DNA of 64,000 nt, taken from assembly GCA_004299305.1 (NCBI GenBank), contig SCPZ01000027.1:50096-114095 (forward strand), written 5' to 3'. Made by a program: the position numbers and the translations under genes. The notes beneath the pieces were generated by a model, which was not told the origin of the DNA, searched no databases, and was given only the letters and a program-made list of their open reading frames with translations. This DNA comes from Methylobacter sp. Its GTDB lineage: Bacteria; Pseudomonadota; Gammaproteobacteria; Methylococcales; Methylomonadaceae. Below, in pieces: positions 37,905 to 46,541 of this stretch; position 1 is the stretch's first letter, and the number at the start of each line of letters is the position of its first letter.

Positions 37905-38318
37905 TCAATGCCAGGGGTTGCCGTCAAATTTCGGTAAATCAGGATTCATAGTGTCCCATGGCTGTGCATCCGCCACCCATATATCTTTTTGCGGCTGAAA
38001 AATTCCGGGATCATCGAGTGTCGCGGCGGCGACCGGCCTTATGTCAGTAAATGCGCTGTTCCTGCCAAACAGCGAGGTTCCGCATTCCGGGCAAAAAGCG
38101 CGATAAACCGTGTTGCCGCTTGCCGCAACGGTTGCGTATTCCTTATAGTTGCCGGTTATGGCAAGGGCTGCGGTCGGAACGAACATGCCTGCAAAATAGG
38201 GCGCTCCAATCGCTTTTTGACAGGTTCGACAATGGCAGTTGAAGCCGCCGATGGGTTCGGCTGAGATTTCATATCGGACCGCAGCGCAAAGGCAACCACC
38301 GGTAATGGGAAGTTTCAT
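37905..38318 (-). CDS. GFA-family (glutathione-dependent formaldehyde-activating-like) zinc protein
   Basis: This 137-residue Mss4-like beta-tent protein has zinc ligands in GGCLCAAVRYE, CHCRTCQKAIGAPYFAG and FCPECGTSLFGRN. The family includes enzymes that speed S-hydroxymethylglutathione formation, but many members have no known function. A formaldehyde role would fit a methylotroph but is not shown by the sequence. AAGGAG precedes its ATG. Confidence 0.88.
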   Translation of the reverse strand: MKLPITGGCLCAAVRYEISAEPIGGFNCHCRTCQKAIGAPYFAGMFVPTAALAITGNYKEYATVAASGNTVYRAFCPECGTSLFGRNSAFTDIRPVAAATLDDPGIFQPQKDIWVADAQPWDTMNPDLPKFDGNPWH

Positions 38319-38410
38319 GTTGTTTCTCCTTGAAAGTTTATCGGTAAATCTTAGTACAATAGAAACTTAAAGATAAGCATAAACTCTCGTCAACAATACC
38401 AAATCAAACC

Positions 38411-38731
38411 ATGCTGGATGATCTTATTTTAATAGCCTTATTGCTGGGCGTATACCTATACTGGTTTAGCGGGCAGCAGATCAAGGAAATCGCATTTAAT
38501 GCCGTTCGGGCGCATTGCTTGAATCTGGACGTTCAAATGCTGGATGAATATGTCGCCCTAAACAGCATTCGCTTAAGACGGGATCAAACAGGGAAAATAC
38601 GGCTGCAACGGACATTTTTGTTTGAATTTTCTTCAACCGGGAATGAGCGTTATAACGGAGTTTGTATTATGCTGGGGCGGCGCGCCGAATCCATTCAGAT
38701 GGAACCGTACCGGTTTGACGAAGCGCTTTAA
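38411..38731 (+). CDS. DUF3301-family small membrane protein
   Basis: The 106-residue protein has an N-terminal hydrophobic segment (LILIALLLGVYLYWFSG) followed by AVRAHCLNLDVQMLDEYVAL and LRRDQTGKIRLQRTFLFEFS, typical of DUF3301. Function unknown; conserved in gammaproteobacteria. Confidence 0.82.
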   Translation: MLDDLILIALLLGVYLYWFSGQQIKEIAFNAVRAHCLNLDVQMLDEYVALNSIRLRRDQTGKIRLQRTFLFEFSSTGNERYNGVCIMLGRRAESIQMEPYRFDEAL

Positions 38732-38755
38732 AGAAATATTTTTTGTGGAGGATAT

Positions 38756-39043
38756 GTGAATAAATGTTCAGTGTGCGGTCATGAACGCAATGACCGCGAT
38801 ATAAAATGCCCGGAATGCGGTAGTTTTTACTCAAAAATCACCCAGATTATTGCCGAACAGGAAGCGCTGGAGGAAATGCAAACATTTCGCGGGCGATGCA
38901 AAAGAATTATTAATTCGGATGATGTTAAGCAAGCATTGCTGGCCGAACTAAAGCGGATGAAGGCGGAACTGACTAAACAAGGCATGTTTGCACTTTTTGT
39001 GATTTTCGTTTTTGTATTTGCCTTAGTTGTCTCTGTTTTGTAA
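38756..39043 (+). CDS. Zinc-ribbon membrane protein, unknown
   Basis: The 95-residue protein starts at GTG 38756 with GGAGG upstream. CSVCGHERNDRDIKCPECGS forms a four-cysteine zinc ribbon (4-23), and a C-terminal hydrophobic helix (about 75-95) would anchor it. It is 24 bp after the DUF3301 gene and probably co-transcribed. Confidence 0.7.
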   Translation: MNKCSVCGHERNDRDIKCPECGSFYSKITQIIAEQEALEEMQTFRGRCKRIINSDDVKQALLAELKRMKAELTKQGMFALFVIFVFVFALVVSVL

Positions 39044-39071
39044 GTAGTCGCTCAAAATATCCAAGTCGTGG

Positions 39072-39094
39072 ATACCGGCAGTCCATGCCGGTAT
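39072..39094. repeat. REP-like palindrome (ATACCGGCA...TGCCGGTAT)
   Basis: Nine-base arms with a five-base loop. It belongs to the same type as the CCCGGC/GCCGGG repeats at 63796-63913. Confidence 0.7.
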
Positions 39095-39218
39095 GACGGG
39101 TTATTTAGACGAAGTGATGGCGGTCTCGACAGTCTTACGAATACCGGAACCTGCATGTCCGTGGTAGGGATGGAGAAATCAATCCGGCACCCTACCCGGC
39201 CAGTTACAGCATAATGTG

Positions 39219-42200
39219 TTAAACCACGATAAAATCGGCGTTGGTTAATGTCAGGTTGGTAGCTAACACTACAATTTGCACTCCAACATCTGCACCTATA
39301 CCATCTGAATCATAAGTAAGAACGCCAGTAGCCGGGTTATAGATAATGTAATCATTGAGGTCATGAGCCTTAACGCCTTCCACAAAGTTAGCGGCCTTTA
39401 ATACGCCTGTTGTTTTCAGCTTGGAAAAGACAGCATTTTCCAAATAGATGGTACCGTCAGCTACAACAAAATCTTTGATTTTGTCGGTGTTGTTTTTTAA
39501 ATCGCCATCGAATATAAAAACATCGTTACCCGCATCGCCCGATAAATGATCATTTCCTGCTTTGCCTGATATATGATTTGCTGCGGTAGCGCCCTGTAAA
39601 ATATCTTTTTTATTGGTGCCGTTAATGGTTTCCTCCAAACTAAAAACATCATCAGTGAAGATATTGGCGCCGCTTGCGACACCTGAACTAAGTTGTTCGG
39701 AGTTCTTTATCATATTACCATCTCCCCAACTGACGACCGAACCATCGCTACGTATGGCGGCAAACATATCACCAGCCGAAGAAATTTCTGTGACATCGAT
39801 ATCGCCATTCAGTTGTGCCGATAACCAACCTCTATCAAGATTGCCGAAGTCACCCCAAGTAACCACCGAACCGTCGCTACGCAAAGCGGCAAAGCCGCCT
39901 CCATTGCCTTCACTGTCTGTCGAGTAGATTTGCATTACATCAATCGTACCGTCAAGCTGTGTAGCGACTTCGCTGCTGTCGCCACCGGAGTCCGACTCCC
40001 CCCAGCTGACTACCGAGCCGTCGCTACGCAAAGCAGCAAAAGCAGCCACTGTCGAATAAATTTGCGTAACATCAATAGTACCATCAAGCTGTGTAGCGAT
40101 TTCGCTGCTGTCGCCGCCAGAGCTCGAGTCTCCCCACGTAACTACCGAGCCGTCGCTACGCAAAGCGGCAAAAGCATAACCTGTTGAAGAGATATACGTA
40201 ACATCAACGCCACCATCTAGTTGTGCAGAAACTTCGCTGCTGTCGCCGCCAGAACCCGAATGCCCCCAAGCCACTACAGAGCCATCGCTGCGCAACGCAG
40301 CAAAAGCGCCCATATGGTCAGAGCTTTCTTTTACCGTATAAATTTGCGTAACATCAATATCGCCGTTGAGTTGCGTCGAGACCACGCTACTGTCGCCACC
40401 GTAGCTACTAGCCCCCCACGTAACTACAGAGCCGTCGCTACGAAGAGCGGCAAAAGCATCGCTTGTTGGACAGATGTGCGTGACATCGACAGTACCGTTA
40501 AGCTGTGCCGCGATTACACTGCTGTCTGTGACTGACGCCCCCCAAGTAATTACCGAACCATCGCTACGCAAGGCGGCAAAAGCGCCTTCCCTATAATTAC
40601 CGGTCGAATAAATTTGCGTTACATCAATACTGCCGTTGAGCTGGGTGGAAACTTCGCTGCTGTCGCCGCCATTGAACTCTCCCCCCCAAGTCACTACCGA
40701 GCCATCAGTACGTAAAGCGGCAAAAGCCCTGCCCGTCGAATAAATGTGCATGACATCGATGGCGCCGTTGAGTTGCTCCGAGACTATGCTGCTGTCACCA
40801 CCGTAGTCGCTATTCCCCCAAGTGACTACCGAGCCGTCGCTACGCAAGGCGGCAAAAGCATAATCTGTCGAAAATATTTTTGTGACATCAATAGTCCCAT
40901 TAAGCTGATCCGAAACAGCATTGCTGTCGGTGTCATAAGAACTGCTTCCCCAGGTAACCACTGAGCCGTCGCTACGCAAAGCGGCAAAAGCACTGCCTGA
41001 AAGACGGCCTGTCGAATAAATTTGAGTAACAGCGGTAGCGCCATTGAGCTTTGCCGAAGCTGTACGGCTGTCTCCTCCTTGTTCGCTATCCCCCCAGGCA
41101 ACTACCGAGCCATCGGTACGCAATGCAGCAAAAGCATAATCTGTCGAATAAATGTGGGTAACATCAATATCACCATTGAGCTGCACGGCTAAACCGGTAT
41201 TACCGTCACCGCCTGCTCCACTATTTCCCCAAGTAATCAGCGAGCTGTCGCTACGCAAAGCGGCAAAAGCGCTTCCGTTTGAAAAGATTTGGCTGACGTC
41301 AACCGTGCCGTTAAGCAGTGCGGCAACCGCGCGGCTGTCGCCGCCAGAGTCAGGGTCTCCCCATGCAACTACCGAGCCGTCAGTACGCAAAGCGGCAAAA
41401 GCACCTCCGCTTGAAAAGATTTGGCTGACATCAACCGTGCCGTTAAGCAGTGCAGCAACCGCGAGGCTGTCTCCGCCAGAGGCCGAATCCCCCCAGGTAA
41501 CTACCGAGCCGTCAGTACGCAAAGCGGCAAAAGCATTTCCGCTGGCATAAATTTGCTTCACATCAATATTGCCGTTGAGCTTTGCCGAAACCGCGCGGCT
41601 GTCGCCGCCAGAGGCCGAATCCCCCCAGGTAACCACCGAGCCGTCACTACGCAAGGCGGCAAAAGCGTTTTCTGTAGAGCAGACTTGGGTGACATCAATA
41701 GCGCCATTAAGTTTTTTCGAAACCGCATTGCTATTGCTTCCTCGACCAACCCCCCAAGTAACCACCGAACCATCCTTACGCAACGCAGCAAAAGCACCGT
41801 CATCATCTCCGCCTGTCGCATAGATTTGCGTTACATCAATCGTGCCGTCGAGCCGCTTTGAAACCTTGCCGCTGTTGCTTCCAAAGGAAATGTTTCCCCA
41901 GGTAACCACCGAGCCGTCGCTACGCAAGGCGGCAAAAGCGCCTACTGTTGAATAAATTCGCGTAACATCGATATCACCGTTGAGTTTTGCAGAGACCGGG
42001 CTGCTGTTACCGCCCGTGCTGCTTCCCCAAGTTACCACCGAGCCGTCGCTACGCAACGCGGCAAAAGCACCTTCTGTAGAATAGATTTGGGTGACATCAA
42101 TACTGCCATCGAGTTGTGCAGAGACCGCGCTGCTGTCACCACCGTAGTAGCTATCCCCCCAAGTGACTACCGAGCCGTTGTTGCGCAAAGCGGCAAAAGC

Positions 42201-42536
42201 ATAATATGTCGAATAGACTTGGACGGCATCAATACTGCCATCGAGTTGCGCAGAAACCGCGCTACTGTCGCCGCCATTACTGCTTCCCCACGTAACCACC
42301 GAACCATCGCTACGCAAAGCGGCAAAAGCACTTTCTGTAGAATAGATTTGGGTGGCATCGATACTGCCATCGAGTTGTGCAGAGACCGTATTGCTGTCGA
42401 CTCCCCTTCCCCATGTCACCACCGAGCCGTCAGTTTTAATCATCGCGAAGGCTGACGAATTGGACCATTCTCCTAACGTGTGCCCGGGAAATAGCGGAGT
42501 ATTTTTTGTTATTGTTACGGTATAGTTTGTAGTCAT
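39219..42536 (-). CDS. Large RCC1-like repeat protein with RTX-type C-terminus
   Basis: The 1105-residue product (start ATG 42536, MTTNYTVTIT) is built of about 21 units of 40-55 residues. Each holds AFAALRSDGSVVTWG and a linker such as LNGTIDVTQIYST, resembling RCC1/BNR-type beta-propeller blades; about 21 units would make several propellers. The last 130 residues have RTX nonapeptides (KAGNDHLSGDAGND) and a terminal hydrophobic segment, the usual type I secretion signal. There is no N-terminal signal peptide. It is probably a secreted or surface Ca2+-binding protein. The DNA repeats themselves may recombine and change copy number. Confidence 0.85.
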   Translation of the reverse strand: MTTNYTVTITKNTPLFPGHTLGEWSNSSAFAMIKTDGSVVTWGRGVDSNTVSAQLDGSIDATQIYSTESAFAALRSDGSVVTWGSSNGGDSSAVSAQLDGSIDAVQVYSTYYAFAALRNNGSVVTWGDSYYGGDSSAVSAQLDGSIDVTQIYSTEGAFAALRSDGSVVTWGSSTGGNSSPVSAKLNGDIDVTRIYSTVGAFAALRSDGSVVTWGNISFGSNSGKVSKRLDGTIDVTQIYATGGDDDGAFAALRKDGSVVTWGVGRGSNSNAVSKKLNGAIDVTQVCSTENAFAALRSDGSVVTWGDSASGGDSRAVSAKLNGNIDVKQIYASGNAFAALRTDGSVVTWGDSASGGDSLAVAALLNGTVDVSQIFSSGGAFAALRTDGSVVAWGDPDSGGDSRAVAALLNGTVDVSQIFSNGSAFAALRSDSSLITWGNSGAGGDGNTGLAVQLNGDIDVTHIYSTDYAFAALRTDGSVVAWGDSEQGGDSRTASAKLNGATAVTQIYSTGRLSGSAFAALRSDGSVVTWGSSSYDTDSNAVSDQLNGTIDVTKIFSTDYAFAALRSDGSVVTWGNSDYGGDSSIVSEQLNGAIDVMHIYSTGRAFAALRTDGSVVTWGGEFNGGDSSEVSTQLNGSIDVTQIYSTGNYREGAFAALRSDGSVITWGASVTDSSVIAAQLNGTVDVTHICPTSDAFAALRSDGSVVTWGASSYGGDSSVVSTQLNGDIDVTQIYTVKESSDHMGAFAALRSDGSVVAWGHSGSGGDSSEVSAQLDGGVDVTYISSTGYAFAALRSDGSVVTWGDSSSGGDSSEIATQLDGTIDVTQIYSTVAAFAALRSDGSVVSWGESDSGGDSSEVATQLDGTIDVMQIYSTDSEGNGGGFAALRSDGSVVTWGDFGNLDRGWLSAQLNGDIDVTEISSAGDMFAAIRSDGSVVSWGDGNMIKNSEQLSSGVASGANIFTDDVFSLEETINGTNKKDILQGATAANHISGKAGNDHLSGDAGNDVFIFDGDLKNNTDKIKDFVVADGTIYLENAVFSKLKTTGVLKAANFVEGVKAHDLNDYIIYNPATGVLTYDSDGIGADVGVQIVVLATNLTLTNADFIVV
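39720..42460. repeat. Tandem protein-coding repeats, about 21 copies
   Basis: Units of roughly 120-160 bp in which the complement of GAGCCGTCGCTACGCAAAGC recurs with few changes. Several neighbours, for example around 41280-41540, are nearly identical, suggesting recent duplication or gene conversion. Confidence 0.85.
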
Positions 42537-42770
42537 GATAGATCGCTCACTAGAATGAAAGCAAAGCTTCAAAGTTAGATATAGAATTTCTGTAATAACA
42601 TGTGAATTAAGAGCTAAATAGAAGCCAGATCAGCGGGTGGGCTAGAATATTGGGCAAGACACGCCTCCTCCCAATCCCATAGGCAACCAATGAACGGGCA
42701 ACAATTAATAACAATTTACCTGTATGTATGCAAGCACTATCAGGACAGCCTTTGGGTTTAAAGTCAGCGA

Positions 42771-43024
42771 ATGTCGAATTACGCAGGCCTGAGTTTTACA
42801 GATGAAGAGGTCATAGCGATATATCTATTCGGGGGGCATTGATAAAAATAGAGAGCTATGCCGATCGCCATTTGTGCTAATGGTTTCCAAGGCTACCCAG
42901 TTACGCAGCCTTTGTTCAACGACTGAATAAAGTAGCTGATGTTTTTGCGCCATTGCTGGAAATCATTCAGCAAGGACAAGAAATCAAGGGCAAATCTGGT
43001 TGGCCGCAATTTCGAGCATTATAA
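42771..43024 (+). pseudogene. Decayed insertion-sequence transposase fragment
   Basis: Three pieces in different frames join into one transposase-like N-terminus: LSFTDEEVIAIYLFG from ATG 42771, then a frameshift to ALIKIESYADRHLC, a TAA stop, and WFPRLPSYAAFVQRLNKV, ending at TAA 43022-43024. The pattern (acidic opening, then FPRLPSY..F..RL) resembles IS982-type transposases. There is at least one frameshift and one stop, and the catalytic domain is missing. Confidence 0.6.
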
Positions 43025-43273
43025 AAATCCAACTCCATGGGGTTCTTCTGGGGCGCGCTCGCCTCTCTGCTGCACTGCTAGAGGCGGCCGACAATCTTTA
43101 TCAAATGTGGATAGTTGTGTGTAGTCGGTTAACAGGGTTGTCAGGCTCTGCTATGGGAGAATGAAACAGGGAAGTTACGACTGTCGAGCAGGTGATAAGT
43201 AGGCGGCATATTGCAGCGGCAAGCCGGATGCACCACCCCGCGTACGCTATCTGCTTTACTCAGCAGAATCTTG
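43025..43273. other. Non-coding stretch between the IS remnant and pgl
   Basis: About 250 bp without a convincing gene. A short frame near 43080 codes EAADNLYQMWIVVCSRL and may be a further degenerate gene piece. Nothing else is recognised. Confidence 0.35.
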
Positions 43274-43294
43274 GCAGGCCTTATTCCGGCCTGC
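43274..43294. terminator. Hairpin downstream of pgl
   Basis: GCAGGCC and GGCCTGC flank a 7-base loop, 16 bp beyond the pgl stop. No long T-run, so strength is uncertain. Confidence 0.5.
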
Positions 43295-43309
43295 TCTATT
43301 TCGAATCAA

Positions 43310-43993
43310 CTACGGCTTATACGCATCACTATCGATATAAATATCGACAGGACTTTTCGGAACAATGGTCGCAACCGGCAAGTCCGATCCTGAGCGCCAC
43401 AGTTTGACGGCGTCCTGTTTATTCGCTCCGGTGATCAGGAAGATCAGTTCCCGCGTGTTGCTTAAGGCCTTGGCGCTGATAGAAATGCGCTCCGGCGGCG
43501 GTTTGGGCGAATTGTAGACGGCATGAACCAGTTCGTCTTGTTGATGCTGATGACCGGGAAACAAGCTCGCGGTATGACCGTCCTCGCCCATGCCCAACAA
43601 TACCATATCGAACTCTCCGGCCTCGGCAACGATGGGCCTATAGCGCTCAGCTGCTTGTTCGGGGCCCAATTCGGCGGGCATGGTAAATACCTGATTGGCT
43701 GGAATCGCCACATTTTTCAACAAAACCTGAGTTGCCATCAAACTGTTTCGGTCTTGATGATCTACCGGCAAACAGCGTTCGTCGCCGTAATAAATATGCC
43801 AGTTCGCCCAATCCGCATCAGACTCGGCGAGCAAGCGATAGACTTTTTCCGGGGTGCTGCCTCCGGCTAAGACCAATTTGAATTTGCCGCGCTCCGAAAT
43901 AGCCGAGTTGGCGGCGTTAAGAATTTGCCTACAGGCGGCAAGGGCCACGTCTTCTGAGGTTTCCAGGTAATACCAGCGGCTGTTTTGTTGCAT
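43310..43993 (-). CDS. pgl: 6-phosphogluconolactonase
   Basis: Pgl hydrolyses 6-phosphogluconolactone, the product of Zwf, to 6-phosphogluconate. The 227-residue protein has LVLAGGSTPEKVYRLLAE, the HIYYGDERCLPVDHQDRN motif and the catalytic LGMGEDGHTASLFPGH. Its ATG directly follows the TAA of a dead zwf copy (TAAATG), so it is the survivor of an old zwf-pgl operon. It now probably relies on another promoter. Confidence 0.95.
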   Translation of the reverse strand: MQQNSRWYYLETSEDVALAACRQILNAANSAISERGKFKLVLAGGSTPEKVYRLLAESDADWANWHIYYGDERCLPVDHQDRNSLMATQVLLKNVAIPANQVFTMPAELGPEQAAERYRPIVAEAGEFDMVLLGMGEDGHTASLFPGHQHQQDELVHAVYNSPKPPPERISISAKALSNTRELIFLITGANKQDAVKLWRSGSDLPVATIVPKSPVDIYIDSDAYKP

Positions 43994-44316
43994 TTAGTTA
44001 CACTCCGGGGTTAATGAACTGCGCCAAGATTGGCTTTCTTTGTCGAATAAGCGGCGGCTGTCTTTAGGCCCCAGAAACCAGCGGGATAGATGACGATATA
44101 ATCACGCTCAATTGCCCAAGTTTGCCGGATGGGGGCGACAATGCGCCATGCATATTCTACTTCATCGAAACGCAGAAATAGCGAGCGGTCGCCTTTTAAT
44201 CTGTGCTTCGTACGCATTTGATGGACACGCTTGTGTATAACGATGAGAGTTAAGCTCTCAATACTCAATAAATTTTTTTGATCTTCTTTACAAGCCCTTG
44301 ATGTCTTCGTTATCAA
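43994..44316 (-). pseudogene. Remnant of a second zwf, upstream of pgl
   Basis: The frame contains GDRSLFLRFDEVEYAWRIV and IYPAGFWG, the C-terminal part of glucose-6-phosphate dehydrogenase. After GFWG a one-base deletion shifts the frame; in the other frame the sequence continues GPKDSRRLFDKESQSWRS to TAA 43994-43996, directly before the pgl ATG. A second frame change lies before KGDRS (AYEAQIK is in another frame). The N-terminal 80 percent is gone, and the break lies at a 20-bp dispersed repeat (44230-44249). Confidence 0.8.
44230..44249 (+). repeat. 20-bp dispersed repeat, copy 1
   Basis: CTTGTGTATAACGATGAGAG; its exact complement is at 63752-63771. It lies at the truncation point of the second zwf. 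Confidence 0.75.
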
Positions 44317-45083
44317 TCAAAAATAGCCGCCTCAAGATTCTTACTGGAAATCAAGCCCTTTAATGTCGATTTATCCTTAATACCGCCAAACCGTGTGCCA
44401 GCTAAATTTGCGCCGGTAAAATCGGCATCCTCCAACTTGCTTTCCGATAAATCCGCCCCCGATAAATCAGCATCTGTTAAATTGGCCCCGGACAGGTCAA
44501 CACCAAATAACACTGTGTTTTTTAGTATGCTCTTGGACAAATTGGCATGACGCATCAACGCCCGATTAAGGTTCGCATCGGATAGATCGGCGCCCTCTAA
44601 GTTGACATTATTTAAGCTGACCCGCATTAAGCCCATAGGCTGATTTTTCATATCGACGCCCCAATTGGCATGGGACAGATTGGCATGGGCCAGATTGGAG
44701 CGATCCAGGTTGGCAATAAACCGACTACCGCTAAGATTAGCATTACTTAAGTTAGCGCCACCCATGTGTACGCCAAAAATACTGGTATTGGACAGGTTAG
44801 CGCCGGAAAGATTGATTTTGGACATTACCGTTAAATCCAGGTTCAGGCCGGATAAATCGCTGTTGCTTAAATTGGCGTTGCGTAAATCCGCCCCCCACAA
44901 ATCGGCATTCCTAAAATCCAAAGCGGATAAATCCAGTCCGGTAAGGTCTTTTCGACGCAGCTGTGCGGGGTGGCCCTTCTCCGCCTTGGCGAGACGCTGT
45001 TGTACTGATGCCCGACTAAGCTCCGCTGCCGATGCCGACAGACAAAATAATGCAGCTAATAAGCCTAAAAAATGGATTTTCAT
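44313..45083 (-). CDS. Exported pentapeptide-repeat protein
   Basis: The 256-residue protein (ATG 45083 chosen because AGAGG lies about 7 bases upstream) has a signal peptide (MKIHFLGLLAALFCLSASA) and about 35 A(D/N)LXX-type pentapeptides, for example DLWGADLRNANLSNSDLSGL. These fold as a right-handed beta-helix. Cytoplasmic members include gyrase-protecting Qnr/MfpA, but this one is exported, so that role is unlikely. Function unknown. Confidence 0.88.
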   Translation of the reverse strand: MKIHFLGLLAALFCLSASAAELSRASVQQRLAKAEKGHPAQLRRKDLTGLDLSALDFRNADLWGADLRNANLSNSDLSGLNLDLTVMSKINLSGANLSNTSIFGVHMGGANLSNANLSGSRFIANLDRSNLAHANLSHANWGVDMKNQPMGLMRVSLNNVNLEGADLSDANLNRALMRHANLSKSILKNTVLFGVDLSGANLTDADLSGADLSESKLEDADFTGANLAGTRFGGIKDKSTLKGLISSKNLEAAIFD

Positions 45084-45286
45084 GTGCGTACCTCTTGGTG
45101 AATTCATAGAATCAGATAAATAGTTGGCAGAACTTTATCGACAGTTTTGAGCTATTGCAACCAGGCAATGGAAATTGTTGGCTATACTACGGTCCGCCAC
45201 AAATTCTATGAAGCCACATGTCATTAGTAAATGACTAAGAAATGTGCATAAAACAGCTTGAAGAACCGAATAGCAAATGGGGCATG

Positions 45287-45319
45287 AAAAGGTGAATCCT
45301 GTTTAAGGACGCACCTTTT
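45287..45319 (-). terminator. Terminator-like hairpin after the 80-residue exported protein gene
   Basis: AAAAGGTG (45287-45294) pairs with CACCTTTT (45312-45319), with an inner TCCT/AGGA pair. On the minus strand it lies 12 bp beyond the stop and ends in TTTT. Confidence 0.55.
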
Positions 45320-45330
45320 AAAAAGCGGGG

Positions 45331-45573
45331 TTATGGATAAATGACTTTGGGTTCAAAGTTGGCGGCCGGGTATTTAGGGTCGAACTCGGTTGCCTTTTCG
45401 GCGGGCTTTTGGTCTGGACATTTAGGTGATGACTTAACTGAATCTTTATCGATATAGATGACTTTAGGTTGGAAATTTGCTGCAGGATATTGGCTGTCAC
45501 TCTCAGCGGACGCCGTTAATGAAGCTAATGCAATAACAGTAGTCGCCAATCCTAAGATAATTATTTTTTTCAT
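45331..45573 (-). CDS. Small exported protein with duplicated YPAANF motif
   Basis: The 80-residue product has a signal peptide (MKKIIILGLATTVIALASLTASA). In a mature part of about 57 residues there are two copies of a 12-residue motif, YPAANFQPKVIY and YPAANFEPKVIY, separated by a charged linker with one Cys. I do not recognise the family. A very short mature protein made of two identical motifs suggests a structural or binding peptide. Confidence 0.7.
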   Translation of the reverse strand: MKKIIILGLATTVIALASLTASAESDSQYPAANFQPKVIYIDKDSVKSSPKCPDQKPAEKATEFDPKYPAANFEPKVIYP

Positions 45574-45612
45574 ATGTTATTAACCTTGGGTAGTTTGTAC
45601 GGTAAGCCCCGT

Positions 45613-45694
45613 TGGACAAATCGGCAGGATAGCCGATTTGTATTAACCCGAAGGGCGTCAGGCGGGATAGCCTGCGTGAATCCCCTATAACAAG
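45613..45694. repeat. Two adjacent GGATAGCC-loop hairpins
   Basis: ACAAATCGGC...GCCGATTTGT (from about 45615) and CAGGCGggatagCCTG (from about 45660) share the loop-side sequence GATAGCC. They lie between the 80-residue exported protein gene and the ABC operon end, and look like a paired REP-type element. Confidence 0.5.
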
Positions 45695-45761
45695 GCTTGA
45701 CGGCCAAAGAGTATCGGGTATTTTGGGCGAATCCGCAACTGTTTTTCGAGCCAAAAAGCGC

Positions 45762-46541
45762 TCACAAAAGTTGTTTTATTTCGGGATGATGGTCAAGCAA
45801 TTGCCGCCTGAATGCTTCGATAGCCAGTTCATTATGGCGCTCAGTTCGGGCAATCGGCACCGTGATTTCGCTAACGACCTGCATCGGCGATGCAGACAAA
45901 AATATCAGCCGGTCGGCCAGTGCAATAGCCTCGCGCAGGTCATGGGTGACAAATAAAACCGTATGCGGACGTTGCTGCCACAGTTTCAGCAACAGCGCCC
46001 TGACTTGCCTTGCGGTCGGCGGATCCAAGGACACAAACGGCTCATCCATCAGCAACACGTCGGGGTCGACGGCAAACGCCCTGATGATAGCGACCCGACG
46101 GCTCATACCCAATGACAAGCGCTCAGGATAGGCATGTTGCGATTGCGTTAATTGCATGACCTCAAGTAATTCATCAATGACATCGGGAGTCTGATGCTCC
46201 CCCAGAACCAGCTCAATATTTTCCCTAACCGTCCGCCAGGGCAGCAGGCGTGGATTCTGGAAAATATAGCCGATCTTCGGATGCGTGTGTTGTTGTCCAA
46301 CGACTGCCATGGATGGTGGAAGTGTCGCAATCGGTAGGGAACCGGTGCGACACAGAATTTCACCATCGTAATCATTATCTAGGTCGGCAATAATATTCAA
46401 TAGCGTGGTTTTGCCGCAGCCGGATGGGCCTACCAAGCAAATAAACTCATTCGAATTCAGCGATAGCTTAAGATTCGCTATGCTTGGCTTCGCCGCTGTC
46501 GGATAGGTTTTATTGTTGATATTGATTTGGATGTCAGTCAT
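45762..46541 (-). CDS. ABC importer ATPase (nitrate/sulfonate/taurine type)
   Basis: This ATPase powers uptake by the adjacent permease. The 259-residue protein has Walker A GPSGCGKTT, a Q-loop (FQNPRLLPW), signature LSLGMSRRVAI (a variant of LSGGQ, usual in this subfamily) and Walker B VLLMDEPF. ATG 46541 forms an ATGA overlap with the permease stop. The solute cannot be read from sequence; SsuB/TauB-like proteins handle sulfonates, nitrate or pyrimidine precursors. Confidence 0.9.
   Translation of the reverse strand: MTDIQININNKTYPTAAKPSIANLKLSLNSNEFICLVGPSGCGKTTLLNIIADLDNDYDGEILCRTGSLPIATLPPSMAVVGQQHTHPKIGYIFQNPRLLPWRTVRENIELVLGEHQTPDVIDELLEVMQLTQSQHAYPERLSLGMSRRVAIIRAFAVDPDVLLMDEPFVSLDPPTARQVRALLLKLWQQRPHTVLFVTHDLREAIALADRLIFLSASPMQVVSEITVPIARTERHNELAIEAFRRQLLDHHPEIKQLL

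Noticed and set aside
39613..42455. Long plus-strand open frames antisense to the RCC1-like gene
   Set aside because: They mirror the codon repetition of the minus-strand gene and have no start signals or family motifs. The same holds for plus-strand frames at 49120-51483 opposite the RTX gene.
39720..42460. Regularly spaced direct repeats that could be read as a CRISPR array
   Set aside because: The repeats lie in one long coding frame, the spacers also repeat, and the unit is 120-160 bp. They are protein repeats.
45590..45740. Cobalamin-type or other riboswitch
   Set aside because: The paired hairpins do not show the conserved cores, and they lie at the 3' side of the adjacent minus-strand ABC operon, not in a leader.
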